A program made the translations under genes and the position numbers. Below, piece by piece: positions 23,178 to 31,859 of a DNA stretch of 36,612 bases; within the stretch, counting starts at the first letter, position 1, and each line of letters starts with the position of its first letter. The notes beneath the pieces are model-generated. The model ran no database searches. It had not been told where the DNA came from and saw nothing but the letters and a program-made list of their open reading frames with translations. Source of the DNA: Candidatus Saccharimonadota bacterium. GTDB lineage: Bacteria; Patescibacteriota; Saccharimonadia; Saccharimonadales; UBA4665. Location of the stretch: positions 1 through 36,612 of the forward strand of contig JACMPL010000010.1 in assembly GCA_014377525.1 (NCBI GenBank). The letters are read 5' to 3'.

Positions 23178-23861
23178 CTAAATTTTATAATCGGCATTTG
23201 CTCGGTCGCTGACAACCTTACCATTTTGCAGTGTCACGACGCGGCGCTTTAATTTGTTGACCACCTCGACGTTATGCGTCGTTAAGAGCACCGTCGTACC
23301 ATAACGATTGATTTTTTCGAGCACTTTGATGACATCCCAGGCGTGCTTCGGGTCGAGGTTACCGGTTGGCTCATCGGCGATCAAAATGCGTGGCTGACGG
23401 ACGATGGCGCGAGCAATAGCGACGCGTTGGCGCTCGCCGCCAGAGAGTTCCATTGGCATCCGCTTTTCTTTACCGGTCAGATTAACAATCTCCAAGACTT
23501 TAGGAACGGTATGTTTGATCTCTTTGTTTGAGACGCCGACAATTTCGAGCGCAAAAGCTACGTTCTCAAACACATTTTTATTTGGTAGCAGTTTGAAGTC
23601 TTGAAAGACGACGCCGATTTTGCGGCGCAACAATGGAATATCTTTGTCGCGTAGCTTGTCGTAGTCGATACCACCGATAATAATTTTACCGGATGTAGGA
23701 CGCTCTTCGCGGGTCAGTAACCGAAGTAGCGTCGTTTTGCCGGCACCACTCTGCCCTACAACAATCACAAACTCCTTCGCTTCAACGTGCAGGGAAATTC
23801 TATCGAGTGACGGGCCAAGGCCTCGGTTGTACGTTTTGCTTACCCGGTCGAGAAGAATCAT
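23178..23861 (-). CDS. ftsE: Cell-division ATP-binding protein FtsE
   Basis: 227 aa. ABC ATPase partner of FtsX. Walker A GQSGAGKT at residues 36-43, Q-loop VFQDFKLLPNKNVFENVAFAL split by the usual turn, signature LSGGERQR, Walker B ILIADEPTGNLD and the H-loop LLTTHN are all intact. The N-terminus MILLDRVSKTYNRG is typical. The ATG at 23861 lies 7 nt after TACAAT, so transcription probably begins at the start codon; the GTG at 23867 lies upstream of the predicted +1. First gene of the ftsE-ftsX-CHAP-ctpA series. Confidence 0.95.
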   Translation of the reverse strand: MILLDRVSKTYNRGLGPSLDRISLHVEAKEFVIVVGQSGAGKTTLLRLLTREERPTSGKIIIGGIDYDKLRDKDIPLLRRKIGVVFQDFKLLPNKNVFENVAFALEIVGVSNKEIKHTVPKVLEIVNLTGKEKRMPMELSGGERQRVAIARAIVRQPRILIADEPTGNLDPKHAWDVIKVLEKINRYGTTVLLTTHNVEVVNKLKRRVVTLQNGKVVSDRANADYKI

Positions 23862-23868
23862 TAGCACT

Positions 23869-23898
23869 ATTGTACCATCACTAACTGCATCCTGCCAG
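23869..23898 (-). promoter_or_regulatory. Leaderless promoter of ftsEX
   Basis: CTGGCA (23898..23893), an 18-nt spacer, and TACAAT (23874..23869), with 7 nt to the ATG at 23861. Confidence 0.5.
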
Positions 23899-23908
23899 GA
23901 CGATGAGA

Positions 23909-24787
23909 CTATTGAGCAGTAGGATAGATCGTAACAGTCAAGGCGTCGTGGTCAGAGCCTTTTTGTTTGAGGCGCTCTGGGTTTACTGCATAGACGCCTC
24001 GAGTCATGATGTGATCAAGCTGTACAAGGGGTAATCCGGCAAATCTAAACGTTGGCTGACGAAGTGGATGAGCATCACTAAAACCAGCTTTTTCGAGACG
24101 GTTTAAAAGATTACCGTTGGCCATTTCATGAAGGCGGGTGCCGAGGCTTTTAACTCGTTTTACCGGAGCATGCTCAGCAGCAGCATTAAATAATGAAGAC
24201 CCTGTTAAACGCGCCGATATAGATTTGGAGTGCATAACATTCAAGTCACCGGCTAGTGTCGCCGATAGGCCGTCAATAGGCTTATTTTCTTGGTGCGCAA
24301 TGATTGCGACGTCTTCTAGAAATGCTTGAGCCATGCCTTCTCGCGCTCCAGTGGTTCGATCATCAAAATGAGCTCCGTAAATAGGCATTGGTGAGGCGCA
24401 CTGTAATTCGACTACTGCTCGGAGAGCGTTTCGGGTACCCAACCTCACTTGTGTAACGTTCATATTAAACCGTGGCCGAGTTAGCAAAACGGCATACTGC
24501 TCGAAGTTGCTAGGAACATCTGTACGCGTTTTATCAGTATCGTCGTAGTTGGTAATTGCGACGTTATAACCTTCAGCTGCTGCAAAATCACGGATTCGCC
24601 CATCTATTTCGTCTTGAGGTAATTTCCAATATTTACTATCACCGTTACCTGTTGCATAACCTTCCGACAAAAAAATAAAATCAGCATCAAACGATTTAAT
24701 TCCTTCGTAGATGTTACTTTCGACTGGCGGTAGTCCAAGACCTTTTGCAACATTCCAACAAGCAACTTCAATAGATTTTGGCGACAC
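23909..24787 (-). CDS. Endonuclease/exonuclease/phosphatase (EEP) family protein
   Basis: 292 aa. A DNase I-like metal-dependent phosphoesterase fold: Asn in ACWNVAKG, Glu in FLSEGY, His in YGAHFDD, GDLNVMHS, and the closing pair LDHI and GSDHDALTV are the expected active-site motifs. No signal peptide or membrane span, so it acts in the cytoplasm; the substrate (nucleic acid, phospholipid or phosphoinositide-like) cannot be told. The start was chosen as GTG 24787, with GGAG 6 nt upstream; a TTG at 24799 is also open. It has its own TATAAT promoter just past prfB. Confidence 0.82.
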   Translation of the reverse strand: MSPKSIEVACWNVAKGLGLPPVESNIYEGIKSFDADFIFLSEGYATGNGDSKYWKLPQDEIDGRIRDFAAAEGYNVAITNYDDTDKTRTDVPSNFEQYAVLLTRPRFNMNVTQVRLGTRNALRAVVELQCASPMPIYGAHFDDRTTGAREGMAQAFLEDVAIIAHQENKPIDGLSATLAGDLNVMHSKSISARLTGSSLFNAAAEHAPVKRVKSLGTRLHEMANGNLLNRLEKAGFSDAHPLRQPTFRFAGLPLVQLDHIMTRGVYAVNPERLKQKGSDHDALTVTIYPTAQ

Positions 24788-24809
24788 GACTAACTCCAAT
24801 TAGGATCTT

Positions 24810-24838
24810 ATTATACACTTAAATATTAATTAATGCAA
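24810..24838 (-). promoter_or_regulatory. Promoter of the EEP-family gene
   Basis: TTGCAT (24838..24833), a 17-nt spacer, and TATAAT (24815..24810), with +1 near 24803. A leader of about 15 nt carries GGAG before the GTG at 24787. It lies directly after the prfB stop. Confidence 0.55.
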
Positions 24839-24841
24839 TAA

Positions 24842-25927
24842 TTAGGTTTCGAGCGTGTGCTCGAGATAAGCGTTGATCAGCGCAACGAGATTGCCGTCGA
24901 GCACGGCATCGGGGTCGGAGGTTTCGTACCGCGAGCGTAGGTCTTTGACTTGCTTATACGGGTGCAGGACATAACTGCGGATCTGGTTGCCCCATTCGGC
25001 TGATTGATTCGGCCCTTTTAATTCGCCGAGCTCCTCTTGGTGTTGCTCTAGTTGTAACTGCGCTAGGCGCGACCGCAGAATCGTCATGGCGGTTTCTTTA
25101 TTCTGGAGCTGGGAGCGTTCGTTTTGGATGGCGACAACAAGTCCAGTTGGTAAATGGGTAATCCGCACGGCCGAATCGGTAGTGTTGACGCTCTGGCCGC
25201 CATGGCCACCGGCGCGGTAGACGTCGATTTTGAGTTCTTTTTCGTCGATAACGAGTAAATCGGGTTTATCGATTTTAGGCATGACTTCGACTTTAGCAAA
25301 GCTAGTTTGGCGGAGATTATCGCTGTTAAATGGGCTTAAACGCACCAAACGGTGCACACCATGCTCACCCTTTAGTTTACCGTAGGCGAAGCTACCAGAA
25401 ATTTCGAGGGAAATACTTTTGATGCCAGCCTCTTCACCGGCTGATTCATCGATGGTTTGGCATTTCCATTTGCTATGCTCGCAGTAGCGAACATACATTC
25501 GCAGTAACATTGCCGCCCAATCCTGGGCATCGGTACCACCGGCTCCAGCGTGAATGCTGAGAATACAGTCAAAATCATCATACGGGCCGTTGAGCTTAAG
25601 CGTTTCTTTGAGCGAATCATATACGATGTTTAATTCGGCTAACTGCTGAGCGATTTCGGCGTCCATACTAGCGTCTTTAAGGGCTGCTATTCCGGTGATA
25701 TCGGTGACGGCTGCTTGTAGCATCGTCCACGGCTCAACTCGCGATTCGAGCTTGGCAATTTGCTTCATTACGTCCTGCGCATGTCCAGTGTCCTGCCAGA
25801 AACCGGCCTGCTCAGAGACAGCTCGTAGCGCTTGCAATTCGGTTTGCAGCGAAGGCACACCTAACCGTAGCACCGCTTCGTTGATGGATTGCTGCAGTGA
25901 TTGAGCTCGTTTATGCTGTTCGCTCAT
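24842..25927 (-). CDS. prfB: Peptide chain release factor 2
   Basis: 361 aa. Recognises UAA and UGA and triggers peptide release. The codon-reading tripeptide SPF is at about 198-200 and the catalytic GGQ at about 243-245 (GGHGGQSVNTTDSAVRITH), with the RF2-type AGAGGTDAQDWA motif upstream. The frame is continuous: the in-frame UGA programmed frameshift used by many prfB genes for autoregulation is absent. The chosen ATG (25927) lies 2 nt after the M16 peptidase stop; no Shine-Dalgarno is obvious. Its presence indicates a standard code with UGA as stop. Confidence 0.95.
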   Translation of the reverse strand: MSEQHKRAQSLQQSINEAVLRLGVPSLQTELQALRAVSEQAGFWQDTGHAQDVMKQIAKLESRVEPWTMLQAAVTDITGIAALKDASMDAEIAQQLAELNIVYDSLKETLKLNGPYDDFDCILSIHAGAGGTDAQDWAAMLLRMYVRYCEHSKWKCQTIDESAGEEAGIKSISLEISGSFAYGKLKGEHGVHRLVRLSPFNSDNLRQTSFAKVEVMPKIDKPDLLVIDEKELKIDVYRAGGHGGQSVNTTDSAVRITHLPTGLVVAIQNERSQLQNKETAMTILRSRLAQLQLEQHQEELGELKGPNQSAEWGNQIRSYVLHPYKQVKDLRSRYETSDPDAVLDGNLVALINAYLEHTLET

Positions 25928-25929
25928 AG

Positions 25930-27237
25930 CTATTTTACGTTTAGAGAAATTTCTGCCCACAGTGGCTCAAGCTGGGCTTGCAACTCGGCTGCAAACTTCT
26001 CGCCACAGTTGCCGAGTACGCCGAAACCCCAAAGATTTTCGGTGAACATGCCTCGAGCGACTTCGACAATTTGATCTTTGGTAACGGCCTTTATACGGCT
26101 CGGGATCTGGTAATAGTTCTCGATAACTTCGTCGAAGAAGTAACGGTTCGAGTAACCGGCCGCCGTGCCGCCAACTGTTTGAGCGCTGCGTTGAAAACGA
26201 CCAAGCGCATACTGTTTAGTGGCTGCTATTTCGGTCTTGTCAATCTCACCTTTTAGGACTTTTCGAAGTTCGCTTACCGTGATGTCTAGCAGCGCTGCGG
26301 CGTTTTTTTCGGATACCTGCGCACCGAACCACCAGTTGCTGGCATCTCTGGTTTGTGAAAGTCCTGAACTCATGCCATAGACGAGCCCGCGTTCGCGGGC
26401 AGTACCAAGAATCTTGGAATACAACGTCTCGGTGAGCATGGTATTCACCAAGTTCAGTGCATCAGTTTGCGAATCGCTCATCCGGTAATTCATGAATGTG
26501 TCGATGTAAAAATATAAGTTTTCGACGGTGTCGTTAGGTACGTATATTGGCGCACTGATGGTTGATGGGCACTCGCTCGGTAAGTCGAACCGTGGGCCGA
26601 CATGCGGTAACGCAATATCTTCGAACAGTTTTTCGATTATTTTCTTACGAGTATCAGTGAGGTTTCCAGCTACCACAAAGCGCATGTTCGGCGCGTGATG
26701 AGTGCGTTTATAATGTTCGCGGACATCGTCAACGGTGACATTGCCCATAATTTCCAATCGTTCGGCGTCGGTTTTAGCGATCAGCCCCAGGCCCTTGCGC
26801 ATTTCTAAGCTCAGGCGGCGGAAATGATTGTTGGAGCGGGCCGCCATCTCTTCTTGAACATTACCAAACTCAGCCTGAAATTCTTCTTCTAGGAACGATG
26901 GTTTGGAGATAGCGATGAGTAGCAGTCCAAGTACCCTGTCCCACTCGAAATCCGCACATTCGGCTTCGTAAGTAATATCGTAGACGCCGGTAGAAGCATT
27001 ACTGTAGGCCCCATTCTTTTCGAGGTCAGCTTGGAAATCCCGAGCTCTGGGGTGGAGCTCATTTGCGCCAAGGAGAACGTGCTCCATCAGGTGTGGAACC
27101 TCCCATTTTTCCTGGTCGACTAGGTATTCGCCGGCCCGGAAATTTATGTCAAACGTCATGACGGAAGCATGCGGGATATGCACAAGTAAACCTTTGGCAC
27201 CATTTTGGAGGAGGATTTCTGAGACGGTATGCTTCAT
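25930..27237 (-). CDS. M16 family zinc peptidase
   Basis: 435 aa. The inverted zinc motif HLMEH (HxxEH) is near residue 49, followed about 75 residues later by the distal Glu in the EFGNVQEEM segment, so the metal site appears complete. The size fits a single M16 pair of domains (like MPP-beta or YmxG), which act as dimers. The second half (TETLYSKILGTARERGLVYGMSSG) carries the usual substrate-binding R/Y motif. No signal peptide, so probably cytoplasmic, degrading peptides. It sits 67 nt downstream of secA and 2 nt upstream of prfB. No -10 or Shine-Dalgarno is obvious before the ATG. Confidence 0.92.
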   Translation of the reverse strand: MKHTVSEILLQNGAKGLLVHIPHASVMTFDINFRAGEYLVDQEKWEVPHLMEHVLLGANELHPRARDFQADLEKNGAYSNASTGVYDITYEAECADFEWDRVLGLLLIAISKPSFLEEEFQAEFGNVQEEMAARSNNHFRRLSLEMRKGLGLIAKTDAERLEIMGNVTVDDVREHYKRTHHAPNMRFVVAGNLTDTRKKIIEKLFEDIALPHVGPRFDLPSECPSTISAPIYVPNDTVENLYFYIDTFMNYRMSDSQTDALNLVNTMLTETLYSKILGTARERGLVYGMSSGLSQTRDASNWWFGAQVSEKNAAALLDITVSELRKVLKGEIDKTEIAATKQYALGRFQRSAQTVGGTAAGYSNRYFFDEVIENYYQIPSRIKAVTKDQIVEVARGMFTENLWGFGVLGNCGEKFAAELQAQLEPLWAEISLNVK

Positions 27238-27304
27238 AACGAGCGTGATGCAGGCAGTTCACAGCGAAGCACGTACGTAGTACCCCCGCCGTTAACTAAC
27301 TCTG

Positions 27305-29914
27305 CTATTTCTTTCTCCGCTTAGCGACGGTTTTACGCTTGCGTTCAGTTTTGCGAGCTTTTTTAATTTCGGTTGGTTGCTTGGCTTTTGGCAATGGCGC
27401 TTCGGTCGTGCTATTAAAATCATCTTCCTGGAATTCGGTTTCGGCGCTCGAAATACGGTTAGCATTATCGACTGAACCACGTGCGGCCCGCGTCAACTCA
27501 GTTTCTGGAGCCTGATCGAGCTGCGATGGGTCGATTGGCTGAGCATGCAGAATCGACCTGAGAACATCGTGCCGTAATGTTAGCTGCATATCCTCGAAGA
27601 GCATTTGGCCGCGGCGACGATATTCGACCAATGGATCTTGCTGTCCAACGCTCATCCAATGAATACCTTCGCGGAGGTGATCCATATTTTCAAGGTGTTG
27701 CATCCACAGGTTATCCAAGATTTGCAAATAAATATCGCGCTCAACTTTGCGCATGATTTCGGAGCTAAACGCTAACTCACGCGAGCTATATAGCTCGTGT
27801 GCCTCGGTTTGGAGAACCTTACTAAACTTCGTAGCGTCGCTGTCGAACAGTCGGTCGAGGGTCGGTTCATCGAATGGAAATACTTCGCGTAGCACGTCTT
27901 CGAATTGGTCGGTACTGACGGCCGATGATGTTGCCATCGCCTGGGCTTCTTCATCAAGGAAAACTTTAATTCGCTTAGAAATATCTTCGGCTCGCAGAAT
28001 CTCGCGGCGCATCGCATAGGTAGCTTTACGGTGTCGATTCATGACGTCATCGTATTGGACGACATTTTTACGCTGATCAAAGTGGTAACCTTCGACTTTT
28101 TTCTGCGCACCTTCGAGAGACTTACTAATAAGGCGGTTTTCGATTGGCGTATCGTCATCGGTACCGAGTCGTTCCATAATTTTGGCAATGCGCTCGCCGC
28201 CGAAAATACGCATCAGATCGTCTTCGGTGCTTACGAAGAACTGGGTGACGCCTGGGTCACCCTGGCGACCAGAACGTCCACGGAGCTGGTTGTCGATACG
28301 GCGCGATTCGTGGCGTTCTGAACCGAGCACAAACAAACCGCCGAGCGATTTCGTTTCGTCGTTAAGCACGATGTCGGTACCACGGCCGGCAATGTTCGTC
28401 GCCAGCGTCACGGAGCCGGCTTCGCCAGCTTTGGCAACGATAGCAGCTTCGCGTTCGTTATTCTTAGCGTTCAATACCTGATGCGGAATGCCGGCCTTAG
28501 TCAGTGCTTTGCCGAGCTTTTCGTTGCGCTCGATCGATACCGTACCGATTAACACTGGCTGTCCCTTGGTGTGAAGTGCTTGAACTTCTTGAACAATCGC
28601 TCTAAACTTAGACTTTTCGGTGCGATAAATCTTATCGGTGCGATCGTTTCGGGCAATAATTCGGTTACTAGGAATCTCAACAACGTCGAGCTTATAAATT
28701 TGGTGGAATTCTTCGGCCTCGGTGAGCGCCGTACCGGTCATACCACCGAGTTTTTCGTATAGACGGAAATAGTTTTGGAACGAAATTGTCGCCAGTGTCA
28801 TACTCTCTTGCTGCACTTCGACGCCCTCTTTGGCCTCGATAGCTTGGTGGAGTCCTTCATTATAGCGGCGACCAGCCAGCAGTCGACCGGTAAACTCATC
28901 GACGATAACAACTTCTCCGTCTTTGGTAACAACGTAATCTTTGTCGCGGGTAAATAAGGCATAGGCCCGCAGCGCTTGCTGTAAATGATAAATAGTTCGG
29001 ATGTTTTCGGAGCCGTACAGATTATCGATACCGAGAATTTTTTGGACTTTTTCGACGCCCTCGTCGGTAAGAATCACAGTTTTGCGTTTCTCGTCGGTCT
29101 CGAAGTGTTCATCTTTTTTGAGCGGACGAACGACTTTTGCAAATTGATCGTAGGCCGTTCCACTGGTGACACTCGGGGCGCTAATAATAAGTGGTGTCCG
29201 GGCTTCGTCGACCAGGATAGAGTCGACCTCATCGACAATCGCATAGTGAAGCTCGCGCTGACGCAACTGATCTTCTTCGCGGACCATGTTGTCGCGAAGG
29301 TAATCGAAACCATATTCATTATTGGTACCGTAGGTGATGTCGGCGTTGTAGGCTTCGCGGCGCGTACAAGGCTTAAGACGTTTGAGGCGTGGATCTTGGT
29401 GTTCTTTGTTCTCGTATTCTGGGTCATAAATGTAACTATGGTCACCGATAATAACGGCGGCCGTCATCCCCATATAACTGTAAACTTGGCCCATCCAGCC
29501 GGCATCACGTTGGGCAAGGTAGTCGTTGACAGTAACGACGTGGACACCCTTTTCGGTCAGGGCGTTCAAATAGACCGGTGCGGTTGCAACCAGAGTTTTA
29601 CCTTCACCGGTTTTCATTTCGGCGACATTGCCTTCGTGCAGCACCATGCCGCCGATGAGCTGAACATCGAAATGACGCATCCCGAGCGAACGAGTAGCTG
29701 CCTCACGCATGACGGCGAAAGCATCAGAGAGAATAGCGTCGACCGATTCTTTTTGGAGACGCTTCTTAAGAACATTGGTTTGAGCCTTGAGTTGCGTATC
29801 GGTCAGCTTGGCATATTTGTCGGCCAATGCGTTGATCGCGATGACGCGTTTGCGAAGCCGTTTAACGGTTTTAGCCTGCGGGTCGCCCAAAACCTTTTTA
29901 AGAACAATATTCAT
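27305..29914 (-). CDS. secA: Preprotein translocase ATPase SecA
   Basis: 869 aa. Motor ATPase for Sec export. Seen in order are GMRHFDVQLIGGMVLHEGNVAEM, Walker A KTGEGKT, the TVNDYLAQRDAGWM segment, DEAD-type Walker B VDEVDSILVDEARTPLI, the helicase motif region TNIAGRGTDIVL, and RQGDPGVTQFF. The C-terminus lacks the CxC-type zinc-binding domain that contacts SecB; instead it ends in a Lys/Arg-rich tail (about 20 residues, KKARKTERKRKTVAKRRKK). The mRNA has a leader of about 42 nt from TATAAT (29968..29963), with GAGGG close to the ATG. Confidence 0.97.
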   Translation of the reverse strand: MNIVLKKVLGDPQAKTVKRLRKRVIAINALADKYAKLTDTQLKAQTNVLKKRLQKESVDAILSDAFAVMREAATRSLGMRHFDVQLIGGMVLHEGNVAEMKTGEGKTLVATAPVYLNALTEKGVHVVTVNDYLAQRDAGWMGQVYSYMGMTAAVIIGDHSYIYDPEYENKEHQDPRLKRLKPCTRREAYNADITYGTNNEYGFDYLRDNMVREEDQLRQRELHYAIVDEVDSILVDEARTPLIISAPSVTSGTAYDQFAKVVRPLKKDEHFETDEKRKTVILTDEGVEKVQKILGIDNLYGSENIRTIYHLQQALRAYALFTRDKDYVVTKDGEVVIVDEFTGRLLAGRRYNEGLHQAIEAKEGVEVQQESMTLATISFQNYFRLYEKLGGMTGTALTEAEEFHQIYKLDVVEIPSNRIIARNDRTDKIYRTEKSKFRAIVQEVQALHTKGQPVLIGTVSIERNEKLGKALTKAGIPHQVLNAKNNEREAAIVAKAGEAGSVTLATNIAGRGTDIVLNDETKSLGGLFVLGSERHESRRIDNQLRGRSGRQGDPGVTQFFVSTEDDLMRIFGGERIAKIMERLGTDDDTPIENRLISKSLEGAQKKVEGYHFDQRKNVVQYDDVMNRHRKATYAMRREILRAEDISKRIKVFLDEEAQAMATSSAVSTDQFEDVLREVFPFDEPTLDRLFDSDATKFSKVLQTEAHELYSSRELAFSSEIMRKVERDIYLQILDNLWMQHLENMDHLREGIHWMSVGQQDPLVEYRRRGQMLFEDMQLTLRHDVLRSILHAQPIDPSQLDQAPETELTRAARGSVDNANRISSAETEFQEDDFNSTTEAPLPKAKQPTEIKKARKTERKRKTVAKRRKK

Positions 29915-29962
29915 AATCCCTCAATTCCCCAGTGGTTAGTAATGCAACAAATTTCTTCGAGG

Positions 29963-29990
29963 TATTATATACGTTTTTCCGGGGAAAAGC
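29963..29990 (-). promoter_or_regulatory. secA promoter region with overlapping inverted repeat
   Basis: TATAAT at 29968..29963 predicts +1 near 29956. Directly upstream, 29971-29990 is a 20-bp inverted repeat (CGxTTTTCC-GG-GGAAAAxCG) occupying the spacer and -35 position, with no good -35. It has no T-run after it, so it suits an operator better than a terminator for hpf. Confidence 0.4.
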
Positions 29991-30004
29991 GACTACATAT
30001 CGAG

Positions 30005-30385
30005 TTAAACTATCGGGTTTTCGGGCATCTCTTTTCGAGAGAAGCGAGCAATAATGCGCCGGTGCATAGCAGGACTATGGTGCAGATCTTTGTACTTATG
30101 GACAAGCTGCTTGAGTTTTGTTTCGGCGATATCGATGGCAGCGTACATATTAACGGTACTCTCCGTGATATTGATGGTCTCGTTCGGTAGTGCTAAATTG
30201 ATTTCGCAGACGCAGTGCTTGTTCGATTTTTCTTTGACTTCTTTAAGAATAACTTCGGCGCTGGCAGATTGGCGAGCCGATCGCGGAATATACTTGTCAA
30301 TACCACCGATTTTGCGGTTTACGTACTTGCGTAGATTGTCATCGACTTCCATGTGCAGTCCCTGGATAGTAAAGTTTTGGAGCAT
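30005..30385 (-). CDS. hpf: Ribosome hibernation-promoting factor / RaiA family
   Basis: 126 aa, short form. Binds the 30S decoding region and silences ribosomes in stationary phase or stress. The N-terminus (QNFTIQGLHMEVDDNLRKYVNRKIGGIDKYI) and the basic core after VILKEVKEK match the family, as does NMYAAIDIAETKLKQLVHKYKD. The long-form dimerisation domain is absent. The ATG has a strong ribosome site (GGAGGG). A TATACT at 30447..30442 gives a ~50-nt leader carrying it; a closer TACAAT (30403..30398) would start inside the ribosome site. Confidence 0.92.
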   Translation of the reverse strand: MLQNFTIQGLHMEVDDNLRKYVNRKIGGIDKYIPRSARQSASAEVILKEVKEKSNKHCVCEINLALPNETINITESTVNMYAAIDIAETKLKQLVHKYKDLHHSPAMHRRIIARFSRKEMPENPIV

Positions 30386-30441
30386 ATGCCCTCCTTTATT
30401 GTACTTTCTTAGTTCCGCTTTTGATTCCAGCTACTACCTAT

Positions 30442-30447
30442 AGTATA
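30442..30447 (-). promoter_or_regulatory. Possible -10 element of hpf
   Basis: TATACT with +1 near 30435 would give a ~50-nt leader that includes GGAGGG. A second hexamer, TACAAT at 30403..30398, lies nearer and could give a short or leaderless transcript, so two alternative starts are possible. Confidence 0.35.
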
Positions 30448-30481
30448 CGCCCTGAATGTCGTTCTACCCGGAATTAACGGG

Positions 30482-31780
30482 CTAAATTCGGGTTCTGCCG
30501 CCCATGTAAGGGCGCAAAACTTCCGGGATCACCACATCACCTTCGGCTGTCTGATAATTTTCGATAATCGCAATTGGACCACGGCTCAGTGGTAGTGCCG
30601 TACCGTCGTTGGTATGAACAAGCTGTGGCTTAGCCTCGCCACTGCGAACGCGCGTCTGTAGGCGGCGTGATTGATAATCGGTCATGTAATCGGCGGTATG
30701 CGTTTCGCGGTAATTGTTCTGGCCAGGAAGCCAGGCTTCGATGTCGATGCCTTGAGCATTCGGCTTGCCAATGTCAGCCGTGCATTTCGTGAGAACCCGG
30801 TACGGAATGCCAAGCAGTGTCATAATCTCCTCTTGGATGGCGACTATCAAGAGGTGCTCTTGCTCGCCCTGCTCGGGGGTGCTGAGGCTCTCCATTTCGA
30901 GTTTATCAAACTGATGCATGCGGAACATGCCTTCCATATCTTTGCCGTACGTGCCGGCTTCGCGTCGAAAACTGGTAGCGTAACCAAGGTAGCGGATTGG
31001 TAATTCCGACTCGGCAAGAATTTCGTTGGCGTGCATACTGCCAAGTACGTGTTCGGCGCTGCCTTGCAGCCACAAATCTTCGTCTTCGATCTTGTATCGG
31101 TCATCACGTGGCTCCAGGCGGTCCATAGCGTCATACAATTCGGTGCGGATCATTAAAGGTGGCAGCACTGGAATAAACGGCTTGCTGCTGGCGGTTACAT
31201 TATTTTTAGTAATGACGTCTTGTAAGAATGTTTCGTCGCTCAGCTTGTCCATGACAAATTGAATTATCGCGAACTGCAATTTTACGAGGTCGCCTTTTAA
31301 GTAGGCAAAGCGCGATCCGGCGACTTTGGCCGCTCGATCTTTATCGAGCCAGCCTTTTGCTTCGGCAATTTGGGCGTGATGCTTCGGCTTAAAATCAAAT
31401 ACGGTCGGTGCACCAACGGTTTTAGAAACCACATTCTCGTCTTCGGTTGCCCCGATCGGCACATCAACTGCCGGCATATTGGGTACCCTTTTGAGTTGCC
31501 CCATAAATTTTTCTTCTATGATGGCGTTATCGGCCTCCAGCAATGACAATTCTTCTTTGAGCTGTTTGCCAGCAGCGATCTGCATATCTGTAGGGCGTTG
31601 ATTTTTGAGCGAACCGGCTTGCTCATTGCGGCGGCGGCGCAGCTCTTCGATTTGTGTCAAACGAGTTTTACGGTCGGCGTCGAGCTGTAGCAGGACTGGA
31701 ATATCGACTTCATAGCCTTTTTGGGCCGACTTTTCGGCGACCAGATCAGGATTATCGCGGATAAATTGAATATCTAACAT
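30482..31780 (-). CDS. serS: Seryl-tRNA synthetase
   Basis: 432 aa. Charges tRNA-Ser (and tRNA-Sec where present) with serine. The N-terminal tRNA-binding coiled coil (residues ~30-105) is followed by the class II core: motif 1 around LIRTELYDAM, LQGSAEHVLGSMHANEIL, motif 2 GYATSFRREAGTYGKDMEGMFRMHQFDK (in pieces), the serine-binding segment EAWLPGQNNYRETHTADYMTDYQSRR, and motif 3 LVHTNDGTALPLSRGPIAIIENYQ. The C-terminus VIPEVLRPYMGG is canonical. TACACT ends 7 nt before the ATG, predicting a leaderless mRNA. Confidence 0.97.
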   Translation of the reverse strand: MLDIQFIRDNPDLVAEKSAQKGYEVDIPVLLQLDADRKTRLTQIEELRRRRNEQAGSLKNQRPTDMQIAAGKQLKEELSLLEADNAIIEEKFMGQLKRVPNMPAVDVPIGATEDENVVSKTVGAPTVFDFKPKHHAQIAEAKGWLDKDRAAKVAGSRFAYLKGDLVKLQFAIIQFVMDKLSDETFLQDVITKNNVTASSKPFIPVLPPLMIRTELYDAMDRLEPRDDRYKIEDEDLWLQGSAEHVLGSMHANEILAESELPIRYLGYATSFRREAGTYGKDMEGMFRMHQFDKLEMESLSTPEQGEQEHLLIVAIQEEIMTLLGIPYRVLTKCTADIGKPNAQGIDIEAWLPGQNNYRETHTADYMTDYQSRRLQTRVRSGEAKPQLVHTNDGTALPLSRGPIAIIENYQTAEGDVVIPEVLRPYMGGRTRI

Positions 31781-31802
31781 AAGATGTAGTGTACCCCATC
31801 TT
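31781..31802 (-). repeat. Inverted repeat flanking the serS -10 element
   Basis: AAGATG (31802..31797) and CATCTT (31786..31781) are perfect inverted 6-mers separated by 10 nt that contain the TACACT -10. The downstream arm abuts the ATG. Suggestive of an operator; function unproven. Confidence 0.35.
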
Positions 31803-31817
31803 ATCTGACGATGACAG
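31788..31817 (-). promoter_or_regulatory. Leaderless promoter of serS
   Basis: CTGTCA (31817..31812), an 18-nt spacer, and TACACT (31793..31788), with 7 nt to the ATG at 31780. Confidence 0.5.
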
Positions 31818-31859
31818 TGTAACGACGGCAGTACTGTACTGATCTACGTTATATCTGAA

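Noticed and set aside
25925-25937. TAAAAT box 4 nt before the prfB ATG
   Set aside because: Spacing does not fit the other starts and it lies inside the end of the M16 gene; more likely prfB is read from the upstream transcript.
28985-30190. A 401-codon open frame on the + strand
   Set aside because: It is antisense to secA and hpf, has no family pattern, no promoter or ribosome site, and its composition mirrors the real genes.
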